Source: Aedoeadaptatus ivorii
GTDB taxonomy: Bacteria; Bacillota; Clostridia; Tissierellales; Peptoniphilaceae
Direction: 5' to 3'
Assembly (NCBI RefSeq): GCF_030815095.1
Contig: NZ_JAUSWF010000005.1
Span: 1 to 64,000 of the forward strand
DNA length: 64,000 bases
The notes under the pieces were generated by a model. It was not told the DNA's origin, made no database searches, and saw only the letters and a list, made by a program, of their open reading frames with translations. Below are positions 40,487 to 49,784 of this stretch, piece by piece. The position numbers were made by a program, and so were the translations under genes. Positions within the stretch are counted from its first letter, which is position 1; every line of letters begins with the position of its first letter.

Positions 40487-41920
40487 TTATTGTTTCTTCG
40501 GATAAAAGACAGTTTGTATTTCGTAAAACTCTCGCAGGCCTTCCTCGGCCCCTTCGCGGCCGATGCCGCTTTCTTTAAACCCGCCGAAGGGCGCGTTTTG
40601 GGAACGCGTGCCATCGCCTACGATCACTTGTCCCGCGCGGATTTTGGCGGCTGCTGCCAGCGCCTCTTCGTCGTCGGGACCGAACACCATGGCGGAAAGG
40701 CCGTAAATGGTGTCGTTTGCGATCTGAACCGCATCGTCCACGTCGTCGTAGGGGATCAGGCAGAGTACCGGCCCGAAGATTTCGTCCCGGGCGATGGTCA
40801 TATGATTGTCCACATCGGTAAAGATCACCGGGTCCACGGCGTAGTCGCGGCCGTTAAATGTAGGAACTTCTCCCAATAGGACCTTGGCCCCCTCTTCGAT
40901 GCCCAGCTTTACATAGCGACGCACCTTTTCGAATTGGTCTTTGCCGTTTAAGACGCCCACCCGGGTGTCGGGATCCTTGGGGTTGCCGAATGTGTATTCG
41001 TCGGTGAGATCTTTCAAAATGCGTTCGTAGCTCTCTTTTTCTGCGGCGGGTACCAGCATACGGCTGTGGGCCGAGCAAGTCTGTCCCACGTTCAGATAGA
41101 GAGTATCGAGCAGGCTCTTTGCGTACTTGCGCTTTTTCTCCTCGTCGATTCCCGGCAAAAAGAGGCCCGGGCTCTTGCCGCCCATCTCGAGCAGAATCCG
41201 CTTGGTGGTAGAGGTAAGCCCCAGGGCGCCCACTCCTTTGCCGCCGTCGGTGGATCCGGTAAAGGAGATCGCATCGACGCGCGGGTCTTTGGCGAGGAGA
41301 TTGCCGACCTCGCTCCCCTTTCCCGGAAGTAGGGTAAAGACCCCGGCGGGAAGATTCGCCGCCGATGCCGCCTCGGCCCAGAAGTAGGCGGTCAGGGGCG
41401 CGGATTTCGAGGGCTTTAGGATGACGGAATTCCCCGCGAGTAAGGCGGGAATGACCTTCCGGACGATTTGGCCGAAGGGGTAGTTCCAGGGCGTAAGCGC
41501 CGCCACGACGCCCAAGGGCCGGAGGTATACGTCGTATCCGTCCCGATGTTCTACGGTAGAGAGCGCCTCGTGATCGGCGAGAAAGCCGCGCATGGCGGGG
41601 GTGTAGATTTCGAGATGGCCCTTTAGGGCAAAACGCTCGGTGCATCCCAGTTCCCGCGCGAGGATCGGGGCGATCTCGGAATAGGCGCCCACGAGATACT
41701 CGACCATAGCGGCGACCGCTTCCCTCCGCTCGGCGGGATCGGTGTTCTGCCAGATGTGATACCCCCGTACGGCGCTTTCGATGGCGCGGTCTACATCTTC
41801 CGGTCCGCTCCTGGGCACCCGGGCAATGATCGAAAGATCCGCCGGGTCTTCCACTTCGATATAGGCTTCACTCAGCGGCGCGGTGTAGCCGCCGTCGAGA
41901 TACAGTTTGTCAAAATCCAT
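40487..41920 (-). CDS. NAD(P)-dependent aldehyde dehydrogenase
   Basis: A 477-residue ALDH that oxidises an aldehyde to an acid. The catalytic cysteine is Cys282 in NVGQTCSAHSR, the general base Glu245 in LEMGGKSP, and the cofactor site has TPWNYPFGQ (143-151) and FTGSTDGGKGVG. Sequence features are closest to the group including succinate-semialdehyde and betaine aldehyde dehydrogenases, but the substrate is not set. GAGGGG precedes the ATG. Confidence 0.9.
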   Translation of the reverse strand: MDFDKLYLDGGYTAPLSEAYIEVEDPADLSIIARVPRSGPEDVDRAIESAVRGYHIWQNTDPAERREAVAAMVEYLVGAYSEIAPILARELGCTERFALKGHLEIYTPAMRGFLADHEALSTVEHRDGYDVYLRPLGVVAALTPWNYPFGQIVRKVIPALLAGNSVILKPSKSAPLTAYFWAEAASAANLPAGVFTLLPGKGSEVGNLLAKDPRVDAISFTGSTDGGKGVGALGLTSTTKRILLEMGGKSPGLFLPGIDEEKKRKYAKSLLDTLYLNVGQTCSAHSRMLVPAAEKESYERILKDLTDEYTFGNPKDPDTRVGVLNGKDQFEKVRRYVKLGIEEGAKVLLGEVPTFNGRDYAVDPVIFTDVDNHMTIARDEIFGPVLCLIPYDDVDDAVQIANDTIYGLSAMVFGPDDEEALAAAAKIRAGQVIVGDGTRSQNAPFGGFKESGIGREGAEEGLREFYEIQTVFYPKKQ

Positions 41921-42074
41921 GGCTTCCCCTCTCTAATTTTCGTAAAGACTCGTGTTTTGTGTGGATTTTGCATTCCTCTATATAACTACCCGCGGCCATG
42001 GGCTTTAATCGAAGGACGCTCGATCGGCGAATTCTCGGAAAGGTGATATAATAGGTCGGGAAAGGGGAGCGGCA

Positions 42075-42401
42075 ATGAATATTTCGATACCGATGTTTAA
42101 CACGCTGATGGATTTTTTGGAAAAAGAAGACCCCGATTGTGCCGCCTCTCTCTACGAGACGGCCGATGCGGAGTCCGACTATGTATTGGAGGCGATGGGG
42201 ATTCGCGGCATGGAAGAAGTGGAGATCGATCCCGCTATTTTTGCCGGAAAAAAAGAGCCCCTCTGCGCGGCGTGCGAGGAGGCCCTGGCGGCATACGACC
42301 CCGCGCTGAGCTATATCGATGCGCGGGAGTGCGGCAGTCTGGATTTGGTGCATGCATTTTTTCAGCAGCTCTCCGAAACGGCGCCCGATCAACGGCGATA
42401 G
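42075..42401 (+). CDS. hypothetical acidic protein
   Basis: A 108-residue acidic protein with a CxxC pair (PLCAACEEAL, about 63-72) plus two other cysteines. I recognise no family. It has an extended -10 (TGATATAAT, 42044-42052) and a GGGGAG ribosome site, so expression is plausible. Its end overlaps the convergent HAD gene by 13 bases. Confidence 0.5.
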   Translation: MNISIPMFNTLMDFLEKEDPDCAASLYETADAESDYVLEAMGIRGMEEVEIDPAIFAGKKEPLCAACEEALAAYDPALSYIDARECGSLDLVHAFFQQLSETAPDQRR

Positions 42402-43030
42402 GCCTTCTGCTTGGACCAGCTTAGTTTCGTGTATCCTTCGGGAATCACGGCGGCATTGATCAGATAACGGTGTTTTACGAGCTCCAGCATGGGGCGGTCG
42501 GCGGAGAGGGAGTCGCTATAGGCGACGCTGTTGTCGTAGTCGATCTCGATGCCCTTTTCGGTGAGATGGGCGAGGATATTGTCTACCTTTACCGCGTGTT
42601 TGTTGTTTTCCCCGACGATCCGATATTCTGCGTCGGTTTCGGTGCCGATAATATGGTCGAAGGGGAGAAAGTCTTTGATATATTGTAGATAGTCCTGGGC
42701 CGAAGCGGAGACCAACATCAGATAATAGCCTTCGGCTTTGAGGCGGCGGATCTCCTCGATCGCCTCTTCAAAGGCGTATGCCATCACATTGTCTTTTACA
42801 AAGGCCTTGAGTTCGGCCGGCGTATAGTGGCCGATCATAGAGAGGAATTCTTCTTTGATCGCCTTTTTTAAGTCGTCCCGCCGTCCGGCGAAGACGTGGC
42901 CCAGACAGTGTCTGTATAGATTTCTGCGAAATCCCGGCTTTTTCTTGGCGGTTTTTTCGTACAAGATCAGGATCGAATCCTTGGCGATGACGGTTTTGTC
43001 GAAGTCGAACAGGGCGATTTTTCGTTTCAT
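42389..43030 (-). CDS. HAD-superfamily phosphatase (IB, SerB-like)
   Basis: A 213-residue phosphatase. Motif I is FDFDKT with Asp9 and Asp11, motif II VSASAQDY near 106-113, motif III Lys, and motif IV AYSDSLSADRPML (about 171-183). This is the HAD-IB layout of phosphoserine-phosphatase-like enzymes. Substrate unknown. Single-gene unit. Confidence 0.85.
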   Translation of the reverse strand: MKRKIALFDFDKTVIAKDSILILYEKTAKKKPGFRRNLYRHCLGHVFAGRRDDLKKAIKEEFLSMIGHYTPAELKAFVKDNVMAYAFEEAIEEIRRLKAEGYYLMLVSASAQDYLQYIKDFLPFDHIIGTETDAEYRIVGENNKHAVKVDNILAHLTEKGIEIDYDNSVAYSDSLSADRPMLELVKHRYLINAAVIPEGYTKLSWSKQKAYRR

Positions 43031-43135
43031 TGTACCTCCTCGTCGTGGTTCTAAGGGTATTGTAAACCATCGGCGCGAAAAAGTCAGAGGGTATACCTTC
43101 GGGAAAGAATTTTGGTATAGTAGTAGGGTGTTGCC

Positions 43136-44173
43136 ATGGCGACGATTTTACACGTAGATATGGACGCATTTTTTGCGGCGGTCGAAATCCTCGACCGGCC
43201 GTCGCTTTCGCATGTGCCCCTCGCCGTCGGGGGCGATCATCCCTCGGGCATCGTCGCCACGGCGAGCTATGCGGCGAGAAAATACGGCATCCACTCCGCC
43301 ATGCCCATGTTTATGGCAAAGAGCCTCTGCCCCGATCTGGTGGTGGTGCCTGCGAGAAAGGGGCGTTATAGCGAAAAGAGCCGCGAGGTATTTGCGATCC
43401 TCGCCTCCTACGGCTATCCGCTGGAGCAGGTCTCTATCGACGAGGCGTATTTGGATCTTACAAAAGAGGAAAGGCCCGTTCCCACGGCGCGGGCCATGCA
43501 AGATCGGGTGCGAAAAGAGACCGGGCTCAGCATGAGCTGCGGCCTCTCGTACAACAAATTCCTCGCCAAGCTCGCCTCGGATATGGACAAGCCGGCGGGC
43601 TTTACCGTGATTGAAAGAAAAGACGCCCCCGCGATCCTTGCGGCACTGCCGGTGGGAAAGATCCACGGCATCGGCGAAAAGACCGAGGAAAAATTGCATC
43701 ATCTGGGCATCCATACCGGTGCGGACCTAAAGGCGCTGGAGCGGGAATTTTTGGAGCGGGAATTCGGCAAGTCCGGCCGCCTGCTCTATGAGCGGATCCG
43801 CGGAATCGACCGCCGCAAGGTAGAAACCGAGCGGAAGCGAAAGAGCATCGGCTGCGAGGAGACCTTTCGCGGCAATCGCGACCGCGATTTTTTTGTCGAA
43901 AAGCTCGCGGCCTATAGCCGAGAGACCGCAGAAAACATGGAAAAAAAGGGATTTGCCGGCGCCTATACCGTGACGGTAAAGATCAAGACGGCGGATTTCG
44001 AGATCCATACCAAATCCCGCACCTTCGAGCGGCCCGTCGTCGGCGCGGATGCCCTATACGACGCCGCATCGACGCTGTTTTTTTCGCTCTACGAAGGCGA
44101 AAAGCTCCGCCTGTTGGGGCTGAGTGCGTCGAATCTCGTACAAACAGCCACGCGACAATTGCGTTTTTTATAG
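43136..44173 (+). CDS. dinB: DNA polymerase IV (DinB)
   Basis: A 345-residue Y-family translesion polymerase. Metal-binding residues are Asp8 in HVDMDAFFA and the Asp-Glu pair in SIDEAYLDL (about 100-108); the little-finger domain ends with LRLLGLSASNL. No C-terminal clamp motif of the QLxLF type is obvious: the end is TRQLRFL, which may do that job. A TGGTATAGT extended -10 lies upstream. Confidence 0.94.
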   Translation: MATILHVDMDAFFAAVEILDRPSLSHVPLAVGGDHPSGIVATASYAARKYGIHSAMPMFMAKSLCPDLVVVPARKGRYSEKSREVFAILASYGYPLEQVSIDEAYLDLTKEERPVPTARAMQDRVRKETGLSMSCGLSYNKFLAKLASDMDKPAGFTVIERKDAPAILAALPVGKIHGIGEKTEEKLHHLGIHTGADLKALEREFLEREFGKSGRLLYERIRGIDRRKVETERKRKSIGCEETFRGNRDRDFFVEKLAAYSRETAENMEKKGFAGAYTVTVKIKTADFEIHTKSRTFERPVVGADALYDAASTLFFSLYEGEKLRLLGLSASNLVQTATRQLRFL

Positions 44174-44181
44174 GAGGTCCC

Positions 44182-44565
44182 GTGAGAACCGAAACATTTC
44201 AATCCGTAAAGGATATTTTTGTAAACTATATTTCCCAATTCCCCATAGAGATCCTGGAGTATTCTGAAGAGAGGGTATACGCGCGTTGGACGGTGGAGGA
44301 AAAGGACTTTAATGCCCTGGGGATCGCCCATGGCGGCGCCATCCTTTCGGTGGCTGATACCCTGGCGGGGGCGTTGGGATTTTCCCGCAATCATCTGGTG
44401 ACCAAGGACCTGCACTTTTACTACCATCGTCCCGTCGAAAAAAAAGATACCTATTTCCGCTGCCGATATGCCAAGGCGGGCCGTCGGTCGTCGTTGATCG
44501 AGGTAGAGGTATTACAGGATGAAAAGCTCTGCGCCAAGGGATTTTTTACCATGGTGGAACTATAA
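44182..44565 (+). CDS. PaaI-like hotdog thioesterase
   Basis: A 127-residue hotdog-fold acyl-CoA thioesterase. The signature ALGIAHGGAILSVADTLAGA (about 46-65) holds the catalytic HGG and Asp. The start is GTG, with TAGGAGG just upstream, eight bases after dinB, so it shares that transcript. It is followed by a second hotdog gene. Confidence 0.83.
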   Translation: MRTETFQSVKDIFVNYISQFPIEILEYSEERVYARWTVEEKDFNALGIAHGGAILSVADTLAGALGFSRNHLVTKDLHFYYHRPVEKKDTYFRCRYAKAGRRSSLIEVEVLQDEKLCAKGFFTMVEL

Positions 44566-44574
44566 GGAGGAACT

Positions 44575-45000
44575 ATGACGTCGAAATTCCGTAGAATCGA
44601 AGATTCCGTAGACCACCGCCTATTGGACCAATCGAAGATCGAGTTTTTGGAGACCGCAGACGACCACTTGCGGGCCCGCTGGATTGTTTGGCCCGAGGCG
44701 CTCAACACCATCGGCATCTGCCACGGTATGATTCCCTTCGGCATGGCCGATACCATTGCGGCGGTGCTTTCCAATCGCGAAGAGATCAAAGTCACCAAAG
44801 ACGGCACCTGTTTTTATCACCGCACTATGTACGAGGGACCGGTGGACGCCTATGCCTTTTACCAAAAAAAAGGGAAGGTCAATTCGGTGGTCGAGGTCGT
44901 CTTTTCCCAAGACGGCAAGCGCTGCTTTCAGGCGGTATTTACCATGGCGGGGGTAAGAGACGGCCTGCGGGCGGAACTGGAGGGAAAGGATGACGCGTAA
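44575..45000 (+). CDS. PaaI-like hotdog protein, divergent
   Basis: A 141-residue hotdog protein, paralogous to its upstream neighbour. The active-site region reads TIGICHGMIPFGMADTIAAV (about 44-63), so the HGG is HGM here while the Asp is kept. It may be a thioesterase with another acyl substrate or a partner. It overlaps the next gene by 11 bases. Confidence 0.75.
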   Translation: MTSKFRRIEDSVDHRLLDQSKIEFLETADDHLRARWIVWPEALNTIGICHGMIPFGMADTIAAVLSNREEIKVTKDGTCFYHRTMYEGPVDAYAFYQKKGKVNSVVEVVFSQDGKRCFQAVFTMAGVRDGLRAELEGKDDA

Positions 45001-45892
45001 TCGCGCCCACGGGCTCTTGCTTTTGACGTCACTGATCTGGGGCTTTGCGTTTGTCCTCCAGGTTTCAGGGATGGACCACATTCACCCCTTTGCGCTGAAT
45101 GTGCACAGAAATTTTATTGCGGGGGCCTTTTTGCTCGGGCTGCTTTTTTTTGTGCCCGCCTTTCGTAGGCCCGGTGCGGATAAAAAGCGCACCATCCTCG
45201 GCGGCATCGCCTGTGGGCTCTTCCTCGCCGTCGCCATGGCGCTGCAGCAATACGGGTTGATGTCCACCACCGCCGGCAAAGGCGGCTTTATCACCGCCCT
45301 ATATATCGTACTGGTGCCCGTCGGGGGCATTGTGCTGAAAAAGACCGTCACCAAAAAGACCTGGATCGCCGTGGCGCTCGCCGCATTGGGGCTGTATTTT
45401 ATCAGCGTCAAAAACGCAGGCGCCTTTTCTATGGAAGCGGGAGATTTTCTCGTATTTCTCTCGGCGATTTGCTTTGCCGCGCATATCCTTTTGATCGACT
45501 TTTTGGCGCCTGTGATCGACGGCGTGCTGATGAGCTGCATCCAATTTTTTGTGGCGGGGATCGGCTCCTTTCTGCTTTTGTGCCTAAGCGGCGGCTCCCT
45601 CTACGGCGACTTTGGGGCGGCGCTTCCCGCCATACTGTACCTAGGCATTCTTTCGAGCGGCGTGGGATTTACCTTGCAGATCGTCGCCCAAAAGTATACC
45701 GAACCCACCACCGCGAGCCTGATTCTGAGTCTGGAATCCCTCTTTGCCCTTTTGGGCGGCGTGCTCTTTCTCTCCGAGCGCATGAGCGCGCGGGAAACTT
45801 TGGGCTCGATACTGCTTTTTATCGCCATTGTATTGGCGCAGATGCCGACGGACGGGTTTCGAAGAAAAGGCGCCAAAAAATCCCGCTTTTGA
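44990..45892 (+). CDS. EamA/DMT-family transporter
   Basis: A 300-residue membrane protein with ten predicted helices in two EamA repeats (LTSLIWGFAFVLQVSGM at the start; the second repeat begins near 155). Such proteins export amino acids, nucleosides or other metabolites. Overlap with the hotdog gene suggests one operon dinB-hotdog-hotdog-eamA. Confidence 0.88.
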   Translation: MTRNRAHGLLLLTSLIWGFAFVLQVSGMDHIHPFALNVHRNFIAGAFLLGLLFFVPAFRRPGADKKRTILGGIACGLFLAVAMALQQYGLMSTTAGKGGFITALYIVLVPVGGIVLKKTVTKKTWIAVALAALGLYFISVKNAGAFSMEAGDFLVFLSAICFAAHILLIDFLAPVIDGVLMSCIQFFVAGIGSFLLLCLSGGSLYGDFGAALPAILYLGILSSGVGFTLQIVAQKYTEPTTASLILSLESLFALLGGVLFLSERMSARETLGSILLFIAIVLAQMPTDGFRRKGAKKSRF

Positions 45893-45989
45893 GCCGATAT
45901 TTTTCTCTCTCTTTCGGTTTTGTGTAGGGAATCCAAAAAATGGGGTATATGCATACAAAGCGTTTGCGATGTAAAAAAGGGGGTTTCCC

Positions 45990-46889
45990 ATGCCGTGTCG
46001 ATATTGCGGCAATGAATCCCCCGCCGGAGACAAATTTTGTGCATCCTGCGGCACGCCCCTCGTATACCCTTTGGGAAACACAAACGAGGCGGCAAAAGCG
46101 GATGGGCAAGGCGCATCCGACGGGATCAGTCAAGAAAAGAGGGAGAGTATGGCAAAGAACGATATGGATCGCAACCAAGAAAAAACGAAACAGGCACAAG
46201 ACGTATACGGACAGGAAACGCTACGGGAAGGGGAACACGGACCGATGAAGGCGGACTCGAACACGGAACCCGCCGTGGGCAAATTCTCCGCCAACAAGGC
46301 AGAAAGCGACGCGGCGGTGGACGAAGTGTACGCCGGGAAGGTAAAACCCACGGGAGCGGAGGACGGGTACGAAAACGCCGGCCTTCGGGAAGGGGAACAC
46401 GGCCCGATGAAGGCGGATTCGAACACGGAACCCGCCGTGGGCAAATTCTCTGCGAAGGGCAAGGCAGAAAGCGACGCGGCGGTGGACGAAGTGTATGCCG
46501 GAAAGGTAAAACCCACGGGCGCGGAAGACGGGTACGAAAACGCCGGCCTTCGGGAAGGGGAACACGGTCCCATGAAGGCGGATTCGAACACCCAGCCCTT
46601 GGGCGATAAAAAGCTCGCCCAAGACAATGCCCGCACCGTGAACCGGAATCGTGCACCGGAAAAGGACACCGAGAGCGATACCGACGAAATTCGCCGCGAG
46701 CTGGACAAAGAGCGCGCCGAAGAGGCGAGAGAAGAGGCGGTCAAAGAGCGCAAGGAACGCATGGATTCCGTCGACACCGACGAAATCATGCGGGAAAAGG
46801 AACGCGAAAAGTCCTCCATGAACCCGATTCTTTTGGTCGTCCTCGTCGCCATCGTCGCCTTTATCGTCTATAAGTTCTTCGTAAAATAA
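45990..46889 (+). CDS. zinc-ribbon, tandem-repeat, tail-anchored membrane protein
   Basis: A 299-residue protein of unusual build. Residues 3-20 form a zinc ribbon, CRYCGNESPAGDKFCASC (CxxC-x10-CxxC). Residues 78-131 and 132-186 are two nearly identical 54- and 55-residue repeats beginning LREGEHGPMKADSNTEPAVG, and a third copy stops after about 22 residues. A long charged, coiled-coil-like region (about 220-275) follows, and a single helix (about 279-297) ends the chain, so it is probably anchored in the membrane by its C-terminus with the rest in the cytoplasm. I know no such family. Ribosome site GGGGG. It overlaps the alkD gene by one base. Confidence 0.75.
   Translation: MPCRYCGNESPAGDKFCASCGTPLVYPLGNTNEAAKADGQGASDGISQEKRESMAKNDMDRNQEKTKQAQDVYGQETLREGEHGPMKADSNTEPAVGKFSANKAESDAAVDEVYAGKVKPTGAEDGYENAGLREGEHGPMKADSNTEPAVGKFSAKGKAESDAAVDEVYAGKVKPTGAEDGYENAGLREGEHGPMKADSNTQPLGDKKLAQDNARTVNRNRAPEKDTESDTDEIRRELDKERAEEAREEAVKERKERMDSVDTDEIMREKEREKSSMNPILLVVLVAIVAFIVYKFFVK
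46221..46595 (+). repeat. tandem in-frame coding repeats
   Basis: Units at 46221-46382 (162 bases), 46383-46547 (165 bases, with one extra codon) and a partial third from 46548. The first two differ at only a few, mostly silent bases, pointing to recent duplication within the gene. Confidence 0.85.
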
Positions 46890-47536
46890 TGGATCTGCAA
46901 GAACGCCTTCTCGATGCCGCCACAGAAACCCACAAGCGGTTTATGGAAAACTTGCTTCCCGACATTCCGTCGGATACAATCTTAGGGGTCAAGACCGGAA
47001 CTTTGCGAGAGATGGCCAAGGGGCTGCCGCGCACTTTTTTGGACGAGCTGCCCCATCGCTACTATGAGGAGAATCTGCTCCACAGCTTTATGATCAACGA
47101 TCTGCCGGCGAAGGAGTTGATTTTTCGCATCGAGGCGTTTTTTCCGTATGTGGACAATTGGGCGGTCACCGACAGTATCTCGCCCAAGGCGATCTCGCGC
47201 CATCCCCGCTCCTATCTGCCCGTATTTCGGGATTGGGCGCGGGAAGCGCGTCCGTTTCCGGCCCGGGTGGGGATCGTCCTCGCCCTGCGCCATTTGGGCA
47301 CCGATCCGGACTATCTGATCGACGAGATGGCAAAGATTCACCACGAAAACTATTATGTGCAGATGGCATTGGGATGGTTTTTCGCCGAGGCGCTCCTCTA
47401 TCGAAAGGAGCGAGTCTTCGCCCTATTGGCGGCGGAGGATTTTCCGAGCGCTGTTCGCAAAAAGACGATACAAAAAGCGCGGGAGAGCCGGCGGATACCG
47501 GACGAAGTCAAAGAAGCTCTGTTACCATACAGATAA
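46889..47536 (+). CDS. AlkD-like DNA alkylation repair glycosylase
   Basis: A 215-residue HEAT-repeat protein of the AlkC/AlkD family, which removes alkylated bases. YVDNWAVTDSIS (about 90-101) is the family motif with the Trp and Asp of the active site. The ATG overlaps the previous stop (TAATG). A modest terminator follows at 47543. Confidence 0.85.
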   Translation: MDLQERLLDAATETHKRFMENLLPDIPSDTILGVKTGTLREMAKGLPRTFLDELPHRYYEENLLHSFMINDLPAKELIFRIEAFFPYVDNWAVTDSISPKAISRHPRSYLPVFRDWAREARPFPARVGIVLALRHLGTDPDYLIDEMAKIHHENYYVQMALGWFFAEALLYRKERVFALLAAEDFPSAVRKKTIQKARESRRIPDEVKEALLPYR

Positions 47537-47542
47537 TCGCAA

Positions 47543-47568
47543 CGGCTCCCTTCGGGGAGCTGTTTTAT
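47543..47568 (+). terminator. terminator after the alkD-like gene
   Basis: GGCTCCC and GGGAGCT flank TTCG, followed by GTTTTATT; the T tract is short. Confidence 0.6.
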
Positions 47569-47591
47569 TGAAGGAGAGGCGAAATAAAGCT

Positions 47592-48701
47592 ATGATATAT
47601 GCGGATTATGCGGCGACGGCACCCCTTCGAAAAGAGGTACTCGAGGCGATGCTCCCCTATCTGCGCGCGCATTGGGGCAATCCTTCGAGCATCCACGCGC
47701 CGGGGAGGGCGGCAAAAAACGCCGTAGAGACCGCGCGCCTGGCGGTGGCGGAACTCTTCGGCGTCTCTATGGGCGAGGTGTTCTTTACCGGAAGCGGAAC
47801 GGAAGCGGACAATATCGCGATCTTCAGCGTCTTTTCTGCCAAAACGGCATCCCCCGGCCATATGATCACCACCGCCATCGAGCACGAAGCGGTGCTGGAG
47901 TGCGCCCGCGCCCTCGAAAAATCAGGCGTAGAGGTGAGCTATCTCGCGCCCGATGCCCATGGCGTAGTATCCGCCGAGCAGGTGAAGGACGCCCTGCGCG
48001 AAGACACGTTTTTGGTGAGCGTTATGGCGGTCAACAACGAACTCGGCACCGTGCAGCCCGTGCGCGAAATCTATGAATCCATCGGCGGTCGCGTGCCTCT
48101 GCACGTGGATGCGGTGCAGGCCGCCGGTCATATGCCTATAGAGAGCTACGCTTTTGCGGATCTGTTTTCGATCTCCGCCCATAAATTTTCCGGGCCCAAG
48201 GGCGTGGGGGCGCTGATTTCGCGTATGCCCCTTACGCCCCGCACCTTCGGCGGCGGACAGGAGCGGGGAATCCGCAGCGGTACCGAAAACGTGGCGGGGA
48301 TTATCGGCCTAAAGACGGCCCTAGCCCTCGCCGAGGCGGAACGGGAAGAAAGCACAGAAAAAGTGCGCGCCCTTTCCACGTATTTGCGCAAAGCGTTCGC
48401 CGATCGAAAGGGACTTACGCTCACCGTCCCCGACGCCGATCCCCGGATCGTACACCTCTTGGTCGAGGGGATCGACCGCGACGTGCTGCTCTTTCAGCTC
48501 GATCAGCGGGGTTTGTACGCTTCGGCGGGCAGCGCCTGCCAGGCGGGGGCCTCTACCGAGGGGCATGTGATGGCGGCGATGGGGATTTCGACAAAGGACA
48601 AGGCGCCCCTGCGCTTGTCGCTGGATGCGCGAAACACGATGGAAGAAATGGAAGAGATCGTTGAAATTATCGATGCGGTCTTAGACGGGAGGAAAGAATG
48701 A
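47592..48701 (+). CDS. cysteine desulfurase, IscS/NifS type
   Basis: A 369-residue PLP enzyme of group I. It starts MIYADYAATAPL, the PLP lysine is Lys198 in ISAHKFSGPKG, and the persulfide cysteine is in ASAGSACQAG near 318. It overlaps mnmA by four bases (ATGA), so it very likely supplies sulfur to MnmA for tRNA 2-thiolation rather than to Fe-S clusters, which have their own SufS. I used ATG 47592, since the longer upstream frame runs back through the alkD gene. Confidence 0.9.
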   Translation: MIYADYAATAPLRKEVLEAMLPYLRAHWGNPSSIHAPGRAAKNAVETARLAVAELFGVSMGEVFFTGSGTEADNIAIFSVFSAKTASPGHMITTAIEHEAVLECARALEKSGVEVSYLAPDAHGVVSAEQVKDALREDTFLVSVMAVNNELGTVQPVREIYESIGGRVPLHVDAVQAAGHMPIESYAFADLFSISAHKFSGPKGVGALISRMPLTPRTFGGGQERGIRSGTENVAGIIGLKTALALAEAEREESTEKVRALSTYLRKAFADRKGLTLTVPDADPRIVHLLVEGIDRDVLLFQLDQRGLYASAGSACQAGASTEGHVMAAMGISTKDKAPLRLSLDARNTMEEMEEIVEIIDAVLDGRKE

Positions 48702-49771
48702 GCCGGGTATTGGTCGCCATGAGCGGCGGCGTGGACAGTTCCGTCTGCGCCTACCTCTTGCAAAAAGCCGGACACGAATGTATCGGCGTAACCATGAAAT
48801 TGTACGAAAACGAGACCGTAAAGAGAAACAGCCATACCTGCTGTTCCTTAGACGACATCGACGACGCCCGCATGGTGGCGGCAAAACTAGGGATGGACTA
48901 TTTCGTCTACGATTTTTCGGCGCGCTTTCAAGAAGAGGTCATCGAAAAATTCATTCGCTATTACGAAAAGGGCTGGACGCCCAATCCCTGTATCGACTGC
49001 AATCGGTTCTTAAAATTCGAAGACCTGTATGCGCGGGCGAAGGCGCTGGACTGCGACTATATCGCCACCGGCCACTATGCAGTGATCTTTCGGGACGAAG
49101 AGACCGGAAGATATGGACTCAAAAAGGGGAAAACGCCCGAAAAGGACCAATCCTACGTCCTCTACAGCCTGAGCCAGGAACAACTGGCGCATACGCTGTT
49201 TCCCTTGGGGGAAATGGACAAAAAAGAAGTGCGCGCCATCGCGGAATCGGCGGGCTTGGTCAACGCCAAAAAACACGATAGCCAGGACATCTGCTTCGTG
49301 CCCGACGGCGACTATAAGGGCTTTTTGGAGGACTTCGGAAAGAAGAGCTACCCGGCGGGAGACATCGTCGATCAAAAGGGAAATGTGCTGGGCAAACACG
49401 ACGGCGCGGTGGGCTACACCATCGGCCAACGAAAGGGCCTCGGCGTGGCGGCGGGCCATCCCCTCTACGTCCTCGACAAGGATATGGAAAAGAATCAAAT
49501 CGTCGTCGGTCCCAAAGAAGCGCTGATGAAGCGCGAACTCGACGCCGAAGACTTCCATTGGCTCAGCGCGGCGCCTGCCGATACCATGGAGGTGACGGCG
49601 CGGACGCGCTATCACGGCAAGGAGACCGCCGCGACCCTGATCAACCGAAAAGACGGCAAGGTCACCATTCGTTTTCACGAGCCCCACGGCGCCATCGCCG
49701 ACGGACAGGCGGTAGTATGTTACGACAACGATGTGGTCGTCGGCGGCGGCACCATCGTGTCCTCGAGATAA
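48698..49771 (+). CDS. mnmA: tRNA-specific 2-thiouridylase MnmA
   Basis: A 357-residue ATP-dependent enzyme that thiolates U34 of tRNAs for Lys, Glu and Gln. The PP-loop SGGVDSS is at 9-15; the catalytic cysteines are in NPCIDCNRFLKF (about 91-102) and in SQDICFVPDG (about 191-200). It starts inside the end of the cysteine desulfurase gene. MnmE and MnmG, coded near the origin, modify the same base. Confidence 0.95.
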   Translation: MSRVLVAMSGGVDSSVCAYLLQKAGHECIGVTMKLYENETVKRNSHTCCSLDDIDDARMVAAKLGMDYFVYDFSARFQEEVIEKFIRYYEKGWTPNPCIDCNRFLKFEDLYARAKALDCDYIATGHYAVIFRDEETGRYGLKKGKTPEKDQSYVLYSLSQEQLAHTLFPLGEMDKKEVRAIAESAGLVNAKKHDSQDICFVPDGDYKGFLEDFGKKSYPAGDIVDQKGNVLGKHDGAVGYTIGQRKGLGVAAGHPLYVLDKDMEKNQIVVGPKEALMKRELDAEDFHWLSAAPADTMEVTARTRYHGKETAATLINRKDGKVTIRFHEPHGAIADGQAVVCYDNDVVVGGGTIVSSR

Positions 49772-49784
49772 AAGGCGGTGTAGT

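Noticed and set aside
46221..46595. CRISPR array, because of repeats.
   Set aside because: The repeats are 162-165 bases, directly adjacent, in frame and coding, with no spacers.
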